Shown here one piece after another: positions 51,720-60,588 of a stretch of DNA of 64,000 bases. A model generated the notes under the pieces. It was given only the letters and a program-made list of their open reading frames with translations. It was not told the origin of the DNA and ran no database searches. Positions within the stretch are counted from its first letter, which is position 1; each line of letters starts with the position of its first letter. A program made the position numbers and the translations under genes. The stretch lies in contig JACJYR010000001.1 of NCBI GenBank assembly GCA_020636005.1, forward strand, positions 630,001-694,000, written 5' to 3'. This stretch comes from Lewinellaceae bacterium (GTDB lineage: Bacteria > Bacteroidota > Bacteroidia > Chitinophagales > Saprospiraceae).

Positions 51720-54536
51720 ATGAAACTCATCTTTGGCCTCCACCTTGACGAACGCCACGAGCCACGCCCTGCCACCGCCGAAGGCGGCACCTACTATTGC
51801 GGCAGGATCCACCTCCTCGCCGCCCTCGAAACCTACCTTGGCCTCAGCGGCCATCCCGACGACATCGAGTACCTGCGCATCGAGCAGTACCGGCAAGCGC
51901 TCATCCGTTGGCAGTCAACAGTAGCCAACTCCCCGTCCCCCGTCCACCGCCCACCGTTTTTCCAGCGCTCTTTCGAGGCCGACCAGTTCGCCTCCGCCAC
52001 GGAACTGCTGGCCCGGCGGGACGAGCTAAGGCTTGCGGGCTGGGATTTTCAGAAAAAGGACACCATGCCGGAAAGGCTGGCGACCCTGGCAGAAATCGAA
52101 GCCATTTTTTCAAAACAACCAACAGCAGACGAAGCCGCCCTGCAGCTACCGCCCGGCTATGCCGACCGCTTTTGCGAGGTTTTGGTAAAACTGGACGACC
52201 ACCCGCACCCGTTCACAGAGATTTGGCTCAACGAACCCCTGGAACTGTTGCCCTGCCATTTTCAAAGGTTATTTAAAAAGTTGTCCGAAACATCGGGGAA
52301 GCCTGCGATCCGGCAGCTTGACAGTCCGGCAGTTCAGCCGCCTGCTGCGGCAACGGATTTGGCACTTTTTCAAAATAGGTTGGCACAAGCCGGAAGGAGT
52401 CCTGAAAAACTGGCGGCCAGGGCCGATGGCTCGCTCTTTCTGATCAAAGCTAAACGGGCCGGCGATGCCGCCCTTTTCACCGCCCAATTGCTGAGGTTGA
52501 ACTGGTTCGGCAGCGGGCAGTCCGAAGCCGGCAGTCCGAAGCCGGCAGTCACTGCGCTGATTCCGGAGAAAAACAGGATGCTCGACATGGCGCTCATACA
52601 AGAGGGGCTGCCGAGCCTGGGCATCGAATCTGCTTCGCTGGCCCGGCCCACCTTGCAGATTCTGAAACTGGTACCAACCTTTCTGTGGGAGCCGGTCAAC
52701 CCTTTTAAAATACTAGAGTTCGTGTCGCTGGCCGTGAAGCCACTGGCCGATGACCTGGCCACCCTCATTGCCAACCAGATTGCCCGGTCGCCGGGGCTGC
52801 AGGGGGAAGGTTGGTACGCCATGATCAACCGGTATTTTGAAGAACTGGCGGAGCAAGAACCGCCCAAAGTGGCCAGCGAGCAGCGCCGGCAGTACAATTT
52901 CTGGTTCGAGCGGCAGCGCTACGACATGGGCCAAACCGTACCTAAACAGGAGGTGGTAGAAATGTTCGCCTACCTGCGGGAATGGTCGCTGAAAGCCTTT
53001 GAAGAAGGTGGCGGCAAAAACAACTCGCTCATCGTGCTGAGCGAGCAGTCGAAGCGCATAGCCGAACTGCTGCGGGCGCTGCCCGAAACGGTGCTCACTT
53101 ATCTGGAACTGGAGCGAATCGTACGCACGATATATGAGCCGGCGCCTGTCGTTTTCCAACCCGAGGAGGCCGGGCGGATGCCGTACGTCACTCATCCGGG
53201 CGCATTCACCGGGGAAGTGGACGAAGTGCTCTGGTGGAATTTTACCCAAAACGAAACACCCCATTTCTTCTCGCGCTGGTACAAGGACGAGCGGGCTTTC
53301 CTGCAACAGCACGACGTGCAGCCCGACTCGCCGGAACAGGAAAACGCCCGCACCATCTGGCAGCGCACCCGACCTGTTTTTTGCGCCCAAACCCGCCTGC
53401 TGCTGGTGCTCCCCCAAACCATCAACGGCGAAGACGCCCAACCCCACCCCTTGCTCGGCGACCTGGAGGCCACCTTTTCCAATTTGGAGGAAATCGTGTA
53501 CGACCTGGACTCGGAAGCAGGCAAAGAACGCTTTGGCCGCTTTTTCAAAATACCGGAAAAAATAACACTGCCCCCCAGGAGCCTGGGACGGCCAAAGCCT
53601 TTTCTGCAACTCAGGCAGACTGGGCATATAGGCCGGGAATACGAAACCCTGACCAGCCTGGAGACTTTGTTTTACTACCCTTACCAGTGGTTTTTCAGGT
53701 ATAAACTAAAACTGAACAAATCGTCTATCCTGAGCGTAGTCGGCGACAACACGCTTATGGGCAACCTGGCGCACCGGGTCTTCGAGCGCCTGCTGAAAGA
53801 GGACATTCATTCATTTGACAAAAACGCCCTGGAAAAATGGATAGGCACGGAATGCCGCCGCCTGCTGCAACGGGAGGGCGCCGTGCTGCTGATGTATGGC
53901 CGTGAGCCGGAGCGCATCGCTTTTGTCAACAAACTCAAATACGCGGCCTGGAGCCTGATCAACCTTATCCGCGACAACGGCTGGAAGGTGCGGGATACAG
54001 AAATAGAACTGGCGGGCACTTTCCCGTTCGATGCCGGGCAGCAGGTTCCCGTCAGGGGCATCGCCGACCTAGTGCTGGAACGGGGCAACGAACTGGCTGT
54101 GCTCGACCTCAAATGGCGTGGCACCACCTACCGGGAAGGCGTGATCCGCAACGAGGAAGACCTGCAGCTCGTCCTGTATTCCCGCTTACTTTCCGGGGAT
54201 GGCGACTGGGCGCACTCGGCCTATTTTATCATCGAAAAGGGGAAGCTCATCGCCCGTAACAACCAGGCGTTCAGCGGCATTACTCCCATCTCGCCCGGTG
54301 CCGATTTCCGGGAGGTAAATGAGCGGATCCTAAAGCGAATGGAGGCAACCTGGCACTGGCGCAACAGCCAATTGTCAAAAGGGCAATTGGAAATCCGGTG
54401 CCGGCAAACAATCAATGAAATTGAAGAAACCTATACTTCGGACGGGCAGGGCGACCTGTTGTTGGAACTATTGGAAATGCGGGGGGAAGATGCGAAGTAC
54501 GACGACTACCGTACGCTGATCAATTTGTTGGAATGA
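51720..54536 (+). CDS. AddB-like PD-(D/E)XK nuclease family protein
   Basis: This is a 938-residue protein. The N-terminal two thirds look like an inactivated helicase scaffold (MKLIFGLHLDE, GGTYYCGRIHLLAALETYLG). The C-terminal nuclease has the RecB-type core GIADLVLERGN followed by ELAVLDLKWRGT (Asp...Asp-x-Lys) and the later QxxxY element (EDLQLVLYSRLL). This layout resembles AddB/RexB, which works with the helicase-nuclease AddA in recombination repair, but no addA lies nearby. Two short repeat-encoded insertions (about residues 72-80 and 266-277) interrupt the N-terminal domain. The gene is flanked by a 23/24-nt inverted repeat. Repair or an accessory nuclease role are both possible. Confidence 0.75.
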   Translation: MKLIFGLHLDERHEPRPATAEGGTYYCGRIHLLAALETYLGLSGHPDDIEYLRIEQYRQALIRWQSTVANSPSPVHRPPFFQRSFEADQFASATELLARRDELRLAGWDFQKKDTMPERLATLAEIEAIFSKQPTADEAALQLPPGYADRFCEVLVKLDDHPHPFTEIWLNEPLELLPCHFQRLFKKLSETSGKPAIRQLDSPAVQPPAAATDLALFQNRLAQAGRSPEKLAARADGSLFLIKAKRAGDAALFTAQLLRLNWFGSGQSEAGSPKPAVTALIPEKNRMLDMALIQEGLPSLGIESASLARPTLQILKLVPTFLWEPVNPFKILEFVSLAVKPLADDLATLIANQIARSPGLQGEGWYAMINRYFEELAEQEPPKVASEQRRQYNFWFERQRYDMGQTVPKQEVVEMFAYLREWSLKAFEEGGGKNNSLIVLSEQSKRIAELLRALPETVLTYLELERIVRTIYEPAPVVFQPEEAGRMPYVTHPGAFTGEVDEVLWWNFTQNETPHFFSRWYKDERAFLQQHDVQPDSPEQENARTIWQRTRPVFCAQTRLLLVLPQTINGEDAQPHPLLGDLEATFSNLEEIVYDLDSEAGKERFGRFFKIPEKITLPPRSLGRPKPFLQLRQTGHIGREYETLTSLETLFYYPYQWFFRYKLKLNKSSILSVVGDNTLMGNLAHRVFERLLKEDIHSFDKNALEKWIGTECRRLLQREGAVLLMYGREPERIAFVNKLKYAAWSLINLIRDNGWKVRDTEIELAGTFPFDAGQQVPVRGIADLVLERGNELAVLDLKWRGTTYREGVIRNEEDLQLVLYSRLLSGDGDWAHSAYFIIEKGKLIARNNQAFSGITPISPGADFREVNERILKRMEATWHWRNSQLSKGQLEIRCRQTINEIEETYTSDGQGDLLLELLEMRGEDAKYDDYRTLINLLE
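51933..51960 (+). repeat. 7-nt tandem repeat inside the nuclease gene
   Basis: CCGTCCC, CCGTCCA, CCGCCCA and CCGTTTT are consecutive; the same heptamer family is seen at 42124-42158 in an unrelated gene. It encodes the SPSPVHRPPF segment. Confidence 0.8.
52517..52550 (+). repeat. 14-nt (2 x 7) tandem repeat inside the nuclease gene
   Basis: GCAGTCCGAAGCCG occurs twice in tandem (52517-52530, 52531-52544), followed by GCAGTC. Because 14 is not a multiple of three, loss or gain of a unit would shift the frame. Confidence 0.85.
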
Positions 54537-54689
54537 AAACCGGGAAGCACCAGGGATGCGCCCAACTAAAGGTCCTTCAGCGCCGCTTTGCCCCTTGTTT
54601 GCTTTTGTTTGTCAGTGTAGTTTATTTATGGTAACCGCATTTGAGCCGCAAACCCTTCAGATAAATTTCCGAGTGGGCACCTGTTGAGC

Positions 54690-54713
54690 CCATTCAGAGA
54701 TGAGGCTTTATCA
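54690..54713. repeat. Right inverted repeat flanking the nuclease gene
   Basis: CCATTCAGAGATGAGGCTTT plus ATCA is the reverse complement of 51668-51690 apart from one base. It is followed by CAAAAGACCTTATTTTCGAT, similar to 51549-51566. Confidence 0.75.
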
Positions 54714-54748
54714 AAAGACCTTATTTTCGATGTAAGACTGACGATTTA

Positions 54749-54825
54749 AGGATCAAAGAAAAAATCCTTCCAGTACTGGGGTTTCAAAATCAAAATAGCG
54801 AAGTTATTTTTTCATCGTTACTAAA
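54749..54825 (+). repeat. Dispersed intergenic repeat family A, copy 3 (shortened)
   Basis: GGATCAAAGAAAAAATCCTT, CAGTACTGGGGTTTCAAAAT and GTTATTTTTTCATCGTTACT are shared with the other copies. The ATCGGG hairpin of the long copies is missing. The rest of 54537-55151 shows no supported gene. Confidence 0.75.
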
Positions 54826-55151
54826 ATGGTCAGGTGTGAAAAGAAAAGGAAGAATAAAAAATTCCGGCGAAATGCCCAACGCGGGCTTGACGAGGTTTCC
54901 AGGAGTTGGCCCACAGACATTTCTACCGGAAAAGATTTGATGAGGTACATGGTCTGAGGGCAATTTGGTTATTAGAGGTGGTCATCTAATCTCTTGTGAA
55001 AAAGCACAAGAACGGTAATCTAAACGGGGCTGTATTTAGGATTGTTCAGGGAAAATGGCCTATATTTCATAATTCTTTTGCCCGTAGTGAAAATTAGGGA
55101 TGCCGTAAGTCAAAAGCCCGTTTTTACGAATCGTTCCCCGTTTTCTATTTT

Positions 55152-56024
55152 ATGAAATTATCCGCTGCAATATTTTCTCTCGCCTTTTTGGCTACCAGTT
55201 GTACCACAAACAGGGCAATTATTGATTTTACTAGGGGAAGCGACCAGTTGGGGGCTTATTTGAAGGTGCGCCTCTCCCTGGACAGTTCGGAGGTGGTATT
55301 TTATTGGGCCGGCGCCGCTTATGCCTTCATTCCCGGCCAACCGACGAAAAAGTTGTTTGATTTTGAAGGCTATAACATTGCGAAAGCCGTCAAGACCGCT
55401 GAGGGCTATGACCAACTGGCCAGGGAGGTGATGGTGTTCAAGGATACCGGCACCGGCAGGGTACTGGATAGCTGGCCGAACCCCTACACGGGCGACACTG
55501 TTGAGGTGTTCCAAATCTGGAACGACCCGGCCAATGTCAGGCTGCGGCAGGCCGATTTCGACGCCGGTAAACTCCCCGTCCATTTCACCAGGATGGGCGA
55601 TGGGCAAGCAGGCATGTATGTTGACGGCTGGATCGCCTACCCTTCGCCGTTGCCCAAGAAAGATTTCCCTGAAAACTCCCGCTCCGACCTTTACCAGGCT
55701 GGGGAGCTGTTTAGTTTCTTCTTTAACGAAAAAGACCTTCGCAACCGAAAAATGCCTTCCATCCCCTGCCACTTTTCCTGGACCCGCATCAGCGACTTCA
55801 TGCCCTGGATGCGCATGGCCGACCGGCCGGGGCACATCGTTTTTGTGGGCCGGGGATATAAATTACCGGACGGGTTTGGGGCGCTGCCCGATGCCCTTAA
55901 GGATTACGTATTGCAACAGCAGCCCTTGTTCGCAAAGGCACCTGACAGTTTTTCCGCCCCCAACATGAGCAGTTGGAAGTATTTTAAAAAAATTATGGGC
56001 GAACGGGCAGCCGCAAAGCATTAG
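55152..56024 (+). CDS. DUF1838 family lipoprotein
   Basis: This is a 290-residue protein. The signal peptide has lipobox LATSC (Cys17). The body carries the conserved pattern I recognise as DUF1838: YWAGAAYAFIPGQPTKKLFD followed by FEGYNIAK, then DSWPNPYTGDTVEVFQIWND, VDGWIAYPSPLP, and a C-terminal HFSWTRISDFMPWMRMADRP. The biochemical function of the family is not known to me. A convergent membrane-protein gene ends 9 nt away. Confidence 0.8.
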   Translation: MKLSAAIFSLAFLATSCTTNRAIIDFTRGSDQLGAYLKVRLSLDSSEVVFYWAGAAYAFIPGQPTKKLFDFEGYNIAKAVKTAEGYDQLAREVMVFKDTGTGRVLDSWPNPYTGDTVEVFQIWNDPANVRLRQADFDAGKLPVHFTRMGDGQAGMYVDGWIAYPSPLPKKDFPENSRSDLYQAGELFSFFFNEKDLRNRKMPSIPCHFSWTRISDFMPWMRMADRPGHIVFVGRGYKLPDGFGALPDALKDYVLQQQPLFAKAPDSFSAPNMSSWKYFKKIMGERAAAKH

Positions 56025-56033
56025 GCTTGCCCA

Positions 56034-56483
56034 TCAGGCATGCGATCCCTCGCTGCGGGCATCCAGCACCCGGACGATGAGATAGGAGCCAATAAGGCTG
56101 ACAACAATCCCTTCCGCAAAAATGAACAGCGATGCCGTGAAAGGCGTAAAGTATTCCGGCATGGGCATCTTCGATTGGATTTCCAGGAAAAAGCTTTGGT
56201 CGTAAGTCAGGAATAAGCCCATCGCTATGCAGAAAAGCACAACGCCTACCACTGAAGTGTAAATCCCAACCGCCACTCCCGGCAAGTAATTTCCTACATC
56301 TTCAGGAAAACGGCGCCTGAAACTCCGGACAGCCAGGTAGATAAAGGAAAGGTGGATGATACCGTTTAAGATCCGGAGATGGTACTGGGTGCTAAGGCCG
56401 AGGAGATGGGCCACTAAGAACAAGCCGGCAAACCCGGCGAACATTTGAAGTCCGTAACGAAAGGCAATTTTTTGCATGGTCAT
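56034..56483 (-). CDS. Small four-helix membrane protein (DUF4199-like)
   Basis: This is a 149-residue protein with a predicted membrane segment near residues 12-30 (LQMFAGFAGLFLVAHLLGL), another at ~38-52, one at ~68-92 (AVGIYTSVVGVVLFCIAMGL) and a last at ~115-138 (ASLFIFAEGIVVSLIGSYLI). The arrangement resembles DUF4199-type proteins of Bacteroidota. An ATG two codons in (56477) is an equally good start. Function unknown. The next 449 bp (56484-56932) show no gene. Confidence 0.65.
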   Translation of the reverse strand: MTMQKIAFRYGLQMFAGFAGLFLVAHLLGLSTQYHLRILNGIIHLSFIYLAVRSFRRRFPEDVGNYLPGVAVGIYTSVVGVVLFCIAMGLFLTYDQSFFLEIQSKMPMPEYFTPFTASLFIFAEGIVVSLIGSYLIVRVLDARSEGSHA

Positions 56484-56932
56484 TCAATTTTCATAGTTAA
56501 TAAAAACCAACCGCCAAATAATAAACCCCGTACTGTCAGATAGTTCAATGATAAATTTTGCTTTTTTGAAAATGTGCCATATATCTATTTATTTTTTTGA
56601 AACTTTGCCAAGTTTCCAGCCTCAAGCGGATCCCTTCTTTAGCCACTTTCCACCAAGGATGCGCCCCCAGGCACTAAGGTGATGTCTATAACAAAGCCCA
56701 TCTGCGTCACCAGCATTTTTTCCAATCAACTTTGAGGGCATTTTACCTTGTTGGGATAAGCAGATTTTCGTTGCTTTGCCAAACACCCAATAATCTCAAA
56801 CCCTGGGCTTTATTTGCTGCAAGTGATTGGCTTTTGGCAGTTTGTTTTTGGCAAAGGCAAATGGCTATTACTATCCATTTTTCAGTGGGATAATTCCCGG
56901 CATGGCCGGCTCGAAACTAGAAAAATAACGCT

Positions 56933-57358
56933 ATGATATGGAAACAATCTTTTGACCTGCCCTACCTCAACCGTTTTTTCAAAAACACCCTGGGCGAAAA
57001 TCTCGGCATGGAGTTCAGCGAAATGGGCGACGACTATCTCATCATCAAAATGCCGGTGGATCGGCGCACCGTGCAGCCTTACGGCCTGTTGCACGGTGGC
57101 GCTTCGGTGGCCTTGGCCGAAACACTGGGCAGCGTGGCTTCCACCATGTGCATCGAAGACCTGGAAAAAGACATGGCCGTAGGGGTGGAAATCAACGCCA
57201 ACCACCTGCGCCCCGTCACCAAAGGCTATGTCTATGGGAAAGTAGCGCCCATCCGGGTGGGCCGGCGGATGCACGTTTGGAACATCGAAATCAGGGACGA
57301 AAAGGAACGGCTGGTCTGCGTAAGCCGCCTGACGATTGCAGTGATTGGGCGCACATGA
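56933..57358 (+). CDS. Hotdog-fold thioesterase (PaaI/YdiI family)
   Basis: This is a 141-residue protein of family-typical size. Signature elements are VQPYGLLHGGASVALAETLG (the HGG helix with catalytic Glu in ALAETLGS) and GVEINANHLRPVTKGYVYGK. Family members hydrolyse acyl-CoA thioesters, including phenylacetyl- and DHNA-CoA. Substrate cannot be named from context. Soluble and cytoplasmic. Confidence 0.9.
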   Translation: MIWKQSFDLPYLNRFFKNTLGENLGMEFSEMGDDYLIIKMPVDRRTVQPYGLLHGGASVALAETLGSVASTMCIEDLEKDMAVGVEINANHLRPVTKGYVYGKVAPIRVGRRMHVWNIEIRDEKERLVCVSRLTIAVIGRT

Positions 57359-57448
57359 AAAAGGAAGCCTTAAATTGCCGGGCAGCATTGCCGGATGGCC
57401 CTATCCCCAGGATGGTATGTACCGGGGAAATAATACGTTTTCAATTTT

Positions 57449-57560
57449 AGGATCGAAGGAAAAATAATACCGATTTCACATCGGGATAATTTTTAAAAAA
57501 CCCCTCCATTGCTGGGGTTTTCAAAATCAAAATGATGAAGTTATTTTTTAATCGCTACTT
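57449..57560 (+). repeat. Dispersed intergenic repeat family A, copy 4 (full length)
   Basis: GGATCGAAGGAAAAATAATA, CCGATTTCACATCGGGATAA, CATTGCTGGGGTTTTCAAAA and AGTTATTTTTTAATCGCTAC; this copy retains both hairpins, like copy 1 in the opposite orientation. Confidence 0.8.
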
Positions 57561-57565
57561 AATGC

Positions 57566-57630
57566 TGAAAACCTTAACGTAGTGAAGGTTTTTTGAAAGG
57601 AAAATAAGCATTTTATTTTTCCTTCGATCC
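57566..57630 (-). repeat. Dispersed repeat family A, partial inverted copy
   Basis: AAAACCTTAACGTAGTGAAG and TTTTATTTTTCCTTCGATCC face copy 4, so the two share the GGATCGAAGGAAAAATAA end in opposite orientation. The stretch ends ~30 nt before the DUF1080 gene. Confidence 0.6.
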
Positions 57631-57659
57631 TATATTGCAGCCTCAACAATTTCAATACA

Positions 57660-58394
57660 ATGAAAAAAGAATTCCTTTTTATCCTCTTGATCTGTTTTGC
57701 CGTGCAACGCCTGCTCACTGCACAGATCACCGACCCAAAAGCTACCGAAGTTTGGGAACCTGAACCCAGGGTGGTGACGCCCGGCATTGGTACAGCTCCG
57801 CCGTCCGACGCCATTATTCTGTTTAATGGGAAGAACACCAGTGAATGGACCCACGAAGATGGTTCGCCCATAAAATGGGAAGTGGCTGACGGCTCTATGA
57901 CTGTAGTTAAAGGCACCGGGGGCATTTTTACGAAAAAAGCCTTTGGCGATGTCCAACTCCACGTGGAATGGCATAGCCCCGCCGAGGTGAAGGGGGAAGG
58001 CCAGGGCCGCGGCAACAGTGGCATTTTTCTGCAAAACCGCTACGAGGTGCAGGTGCTCGACAACTATAACAACCGCACCTATTCCAATGGCCAGGCCGGA
58101 TCAATTTACAAGCAATCCATTCCTCTCGTCAATGCCTGCCGCCCTCCCGGCGAATGGCAGACCTACGACATCCTCTTTACTGCCCCACGGTTCAATGCGG
58201 ACGGCATCCGAATCGCCCCTGGCTATGTGACCGTCCTCCAAAACGGGGTGGTGGTGCAGAACCATACCGAGATAAAAGGCACAACTGAGTACATCGGCCT
58301 GCCTAAAAACGAAGCCCACGGTAAGGCACCGCTCCAATTGCAGGATCACGGCGACAAGGTGAGCTATCGGAATATATGGATTAGGGAGCTTTGA
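57660..58394 (+). CDS. Secreted DUF1080 protein (3-keto-disaccharide hydrolase-like)
   Basis: This is a 244-residue protein. The signal peptide MKKEFLFILLICFAVQRLL ends near TAQ. The body fits the DUF1080 concanavalin-like fold: LFNGKNTSEW, WEVADGSMTVVKGTGGIFTK, DVQLHVEWHSP, GNSGIFLQNRYEVQVLDNYN, EWQTYDILFTAPRF and the end PLQLQDHGDKVSYRNIWIRE. The family includes enzymes that hydrolyse 3-keto-glycosides. It is expected in the periplasm. Convergent with the OmpA/TPR gene, with one base between the stops. Confidence 0.9.
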   Translation: MKKEFLFILLICFAVQRLLTAQITDPKATEVWEPEPRVVTPGIGTAPPSDAIILFNGKNTSEWTHEDGSPIKWEVADGSMTVVKGTGGIFTKKAFGDVQLHVEWHSPAEVKGEGQGRGNSGIFLQNRYEVQVLDNYNNRTYSNGQAGSIYKQSIPLVNACRPPGEWQTYDILFTAPRFNADGIRIAPGYVTVLQNGVVVQNHTEIKGTTEYIGLPKNEAHGKAPLQLQDHGDKVSYRNIWIREL

Positions 58395-58395
58395 G

Positions 58396-60369
58396 CTATT
58401 GCCTTGTTATTTCAAACTCGGTCCGCCTGTTCTGCTGCCGACCAGCTTCTGTTTCGTTGGCAGCAATGGGCCTGTCCTCGCCGAAACCTTGGTATTTCAA
58501 TCGGCTGGAGGAAATGCCTTTTTCCACAAGGTAATCAAAAACCGCCTTTGCCCTGGCAGTGGAGAGGGTCAGGTTATCTTCATCGGTACCTACATTGTCG
58601 GTGTGGCCATTGATTTGGATGTGCAAGGCAGGATTTTCTTCCAACAGTATTTTCAAACTTTCCAGTTCACCAAGGCTTTCCTTTTTCAGGTTGGCCGAGC
58701 CAGTTTCAAAAAAGACATTTTTCAGCACAACGGGTTTTGCCTTTGACAAGTCATTTCCTGTAGTTCCGGTTGGGGTGATGGGCTCCAGGGCTATGTCCAG
58801 CAGGAAAGGTTTGTCCAGGGCTGCCTCATCCGAGAGGGCGAAGTTCTCCGATTGAAAAAGGTATTTCTCTTTGGAAACATGGAGGGCATAATTTTTCCCG
58901 GCCGGCAGGGTGATGAGGAATGCCCCGTCGGCTTCAGTAGTGGCGGTGGCAAAGGCCAGTCCGGTGGCAAGGTCGGTGAAGGTTACTTTTGCAACGAGCG
59001 GCTTGCCTGTAAAGGCATCTGTCACGGTCGCTTTCACATAGGTGACTGGATATGGCCGGTCAATTTCAGGTAATTCAAAACTATAAATATCGGTTGTCCC
59101 CTTCCCTTGCGGGTTGTCAAAAGCTGACTCGCCTGCTTTTACATTTAATATATCGGTGGCGAAATAGGCCGTCCTGCCATCAAGGCTCACGGAAAGTGCC
59201 CCTTCGTTGCCTTCCGAGTTGATGGGGTAGCCGAGGTTTTGGGGCTTACCCCATGAACCATCGGCCTGGAGGCGGGAGAGGTAGAGATCGAAACCGCCCA
59301 TACCGGGAAGGCCGTTCGACATAAAATAAAGTGTTTGGCCATCGGCATGGATGAACGGAGATTGCTCATCGCCTGCGGTATTGACGGGAGGACCCAGGTT
59401 TTTAGGCTCCGACCAGGCCCCATTTTCCTGCCGCTTACTTACCCAAAGGTCTTTTCCGCCCCGCCCCCCCCGGCGGTCGGCGGCGAAAAAAAGGGTTTTC
59501 CCATCGGACGATATGCTCGGTTGCGATTCCCAGCCAGCAGTGTTGACGGGAGGGCCCAGGTTCTTGTGCCTGGTCATTTTTCCATTTATCCTTTCCGCAA
59601 AGTACAGGTCGCAACTGCCCAGCCCGTCCCTTCGGTTACAGGCTGTAAAGACGAGGTATTTTTCGTCGGCGGTGATGCTTTGGGCACCTTCGTTGTCGGA
59701 GGTGTTTACCGCCTCAATCGGCACACCCCTTTGCCACTCGCCGTTAACCCGTTGGCTGATGTAAAAATCTTCCTGTCCACCCCTGACTGCCGTGTAGATT
59801 AGTGCCTCGCCTTGAGCCGTTATCGTGGGGAGGTACTCGGCACCGGGGGTGTTGATATTGGGGCCCAGGTTTTTAGGCTCATAGGGTACGGGGTTTTCAG
59901 TTGCCTCGGCAGCAAAGCGGGCGTCTGCCAGGTATTTTTCCGTTTTTGCCCTCCGTGATTCACTGATTTTGGCAGGCGAATTCAGGAACTGCTCGAAATG
60001 TTCGGCTGCCTGCTTGTATTTCTTTTGGTCGAACTCTACCAGTGCAAGGCTGTTCAGGACGCTGGGTTCGTAGGCAGGATCGAGGGCGAGCGTTTTCTCG
60101 TAGCCAAGTTCTGCCTCCGCATATTTCTTTTGCTGGTTTTTTACATTGGCCCACTCCATCTGGGCGTCTATAAAGGTTGGATCCATGTCCAGTGCCTTTT
60201 CAAAGTCCTGCACGGCAGCATCGAGCTGGCCATTGAATGCCATGCGCTGGCCACGCAAAAAGACCGTCTGGAGTTTTCCTTTCGCCGTTTTGGCGGTGGT
60301 ATATTTTTTTTGGGCCATGCAATTTTGAAACAATAGCAGGAACGCAAAAAGGCCAATCAATCTACACAT
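58396..60369 (-). CDS. PorE-like TPR, beta-propeller, CRD and OmpA protein
   Basis: This is a 657-residue protein. A signal sequence is followed by Cys17 in LLLFQNCMAQ, which is not a canonical lipobox. TPRs run at ~30-140 (AFNGQLDAAVQDFEKALDMD, YKQAAEHFEQFLNSP). Five PD40/WD40-like blades follow at ~180-420 (SITADEKYLVFTACNRRDG, QPSISSDGKTLFFAADRRGG). A carboxypeptidase-regulatory-like domain lies at ~450-530, and an OmpA C-terminal domain at ~545-657 (INGHTDNVGTDEDNLTLSTA, RRTEFEI). This exact order is that of PorE, a peptidoglycan-bound component of the T9SS. T9SS cargo encoded in this window supports the idea, but paralogues with the same layout exist. Confidence 0.85.
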   Translation of the reverse strand: MCRLIGLFAFLLLFQNCMAQKKYTTAKTAKGKLQTVFLRGQRMAFNGQLDAAVQDFEKALDMDPTFIDAQMEWANVKNQQKKYAEAELGYEKTLALDPAYEPSVLNSLALVEFDQKKYKQAAEHFEQFLNSPAKISESRRAKTEKYLADARFAAEATENPVPYEPKNLGPNINTPGAEYLPTITAQGEALIYTAVRGGQEDFYISQRVNGEWQRGVPIEAVNTSDNEGAQSITADEKYLVFTACNRRDGLGSCDLYFAERINGKMTRHKNLGPPVNTAGWESQPSISSDGKTLFFAADRRGGRGGKDLWVSKRQENGAWSEPKNLGPPVNTAGDEQSPFIHADGQTLYFMSNGLPGMGGFDLYLSRLQADGSWGKPQNLGYPINSEGNEGALSVSLDGRTAYFATDILNVKAGESAFDNPQGKGTTDIYSFELPEIDRPYPVTYVKATVTDAFTGKPLVAKVTFTDLATGLAFATATTEADGAFLITLPAGKNYALHVSKEKYLFQSENFALSDEAALDKPFLLDIALEPITPTGTTGNDLSKAKPVVLKNVFFETGSANLKKESLGELESLKILLEENPALHIQINGHTDNVGTDEDNLTLSTARAKAVFDYLVEKGISSSRLKYQGFGEDRPIAANETEAGRQQNRRTEFEITRQ

Positions 60370-60516
60370 AGGCTCAGATGAAGTTAAGGTACTAAGAATG
60401 AGGGGCTGGGGTTTAGCCGGACGCGCATCGGGGAATTAACGCCTCAGTTTTATCACTTCCGGCACACCTCCAAAACGGGAAAAATTCCGTGGCATTGCTT
60501 TGGGCAAAGCAAAGAA

Positions 60517-60556
60517 AAATGGCCGCTGGATGGTAATCCAGCAGCCATTTATTTTC
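60517..60556 (-). terminator. Terminator after the 342-residue TPR gene
   Basis: AAATGGCCGCTGGAT and ATCCAGCAGCCATTT pair (one mismatch) around GGTA. The A-run on its left on the plus strand supplies the U-tract of the minus-strand transcript. Confidence 0.75.
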
Positions 60557-60588
60557 TCGTTTTATGTCCTTATTCTCCTAAAAATACC

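Noticed and set aside
51668..54713. Insertion sequence call for the region between the inverted repeats
   Set aside because: The enclosed protein is a PD-(D/E)XK nuclease of AddB type, not a transposase, and no target-site duplication was recognised.
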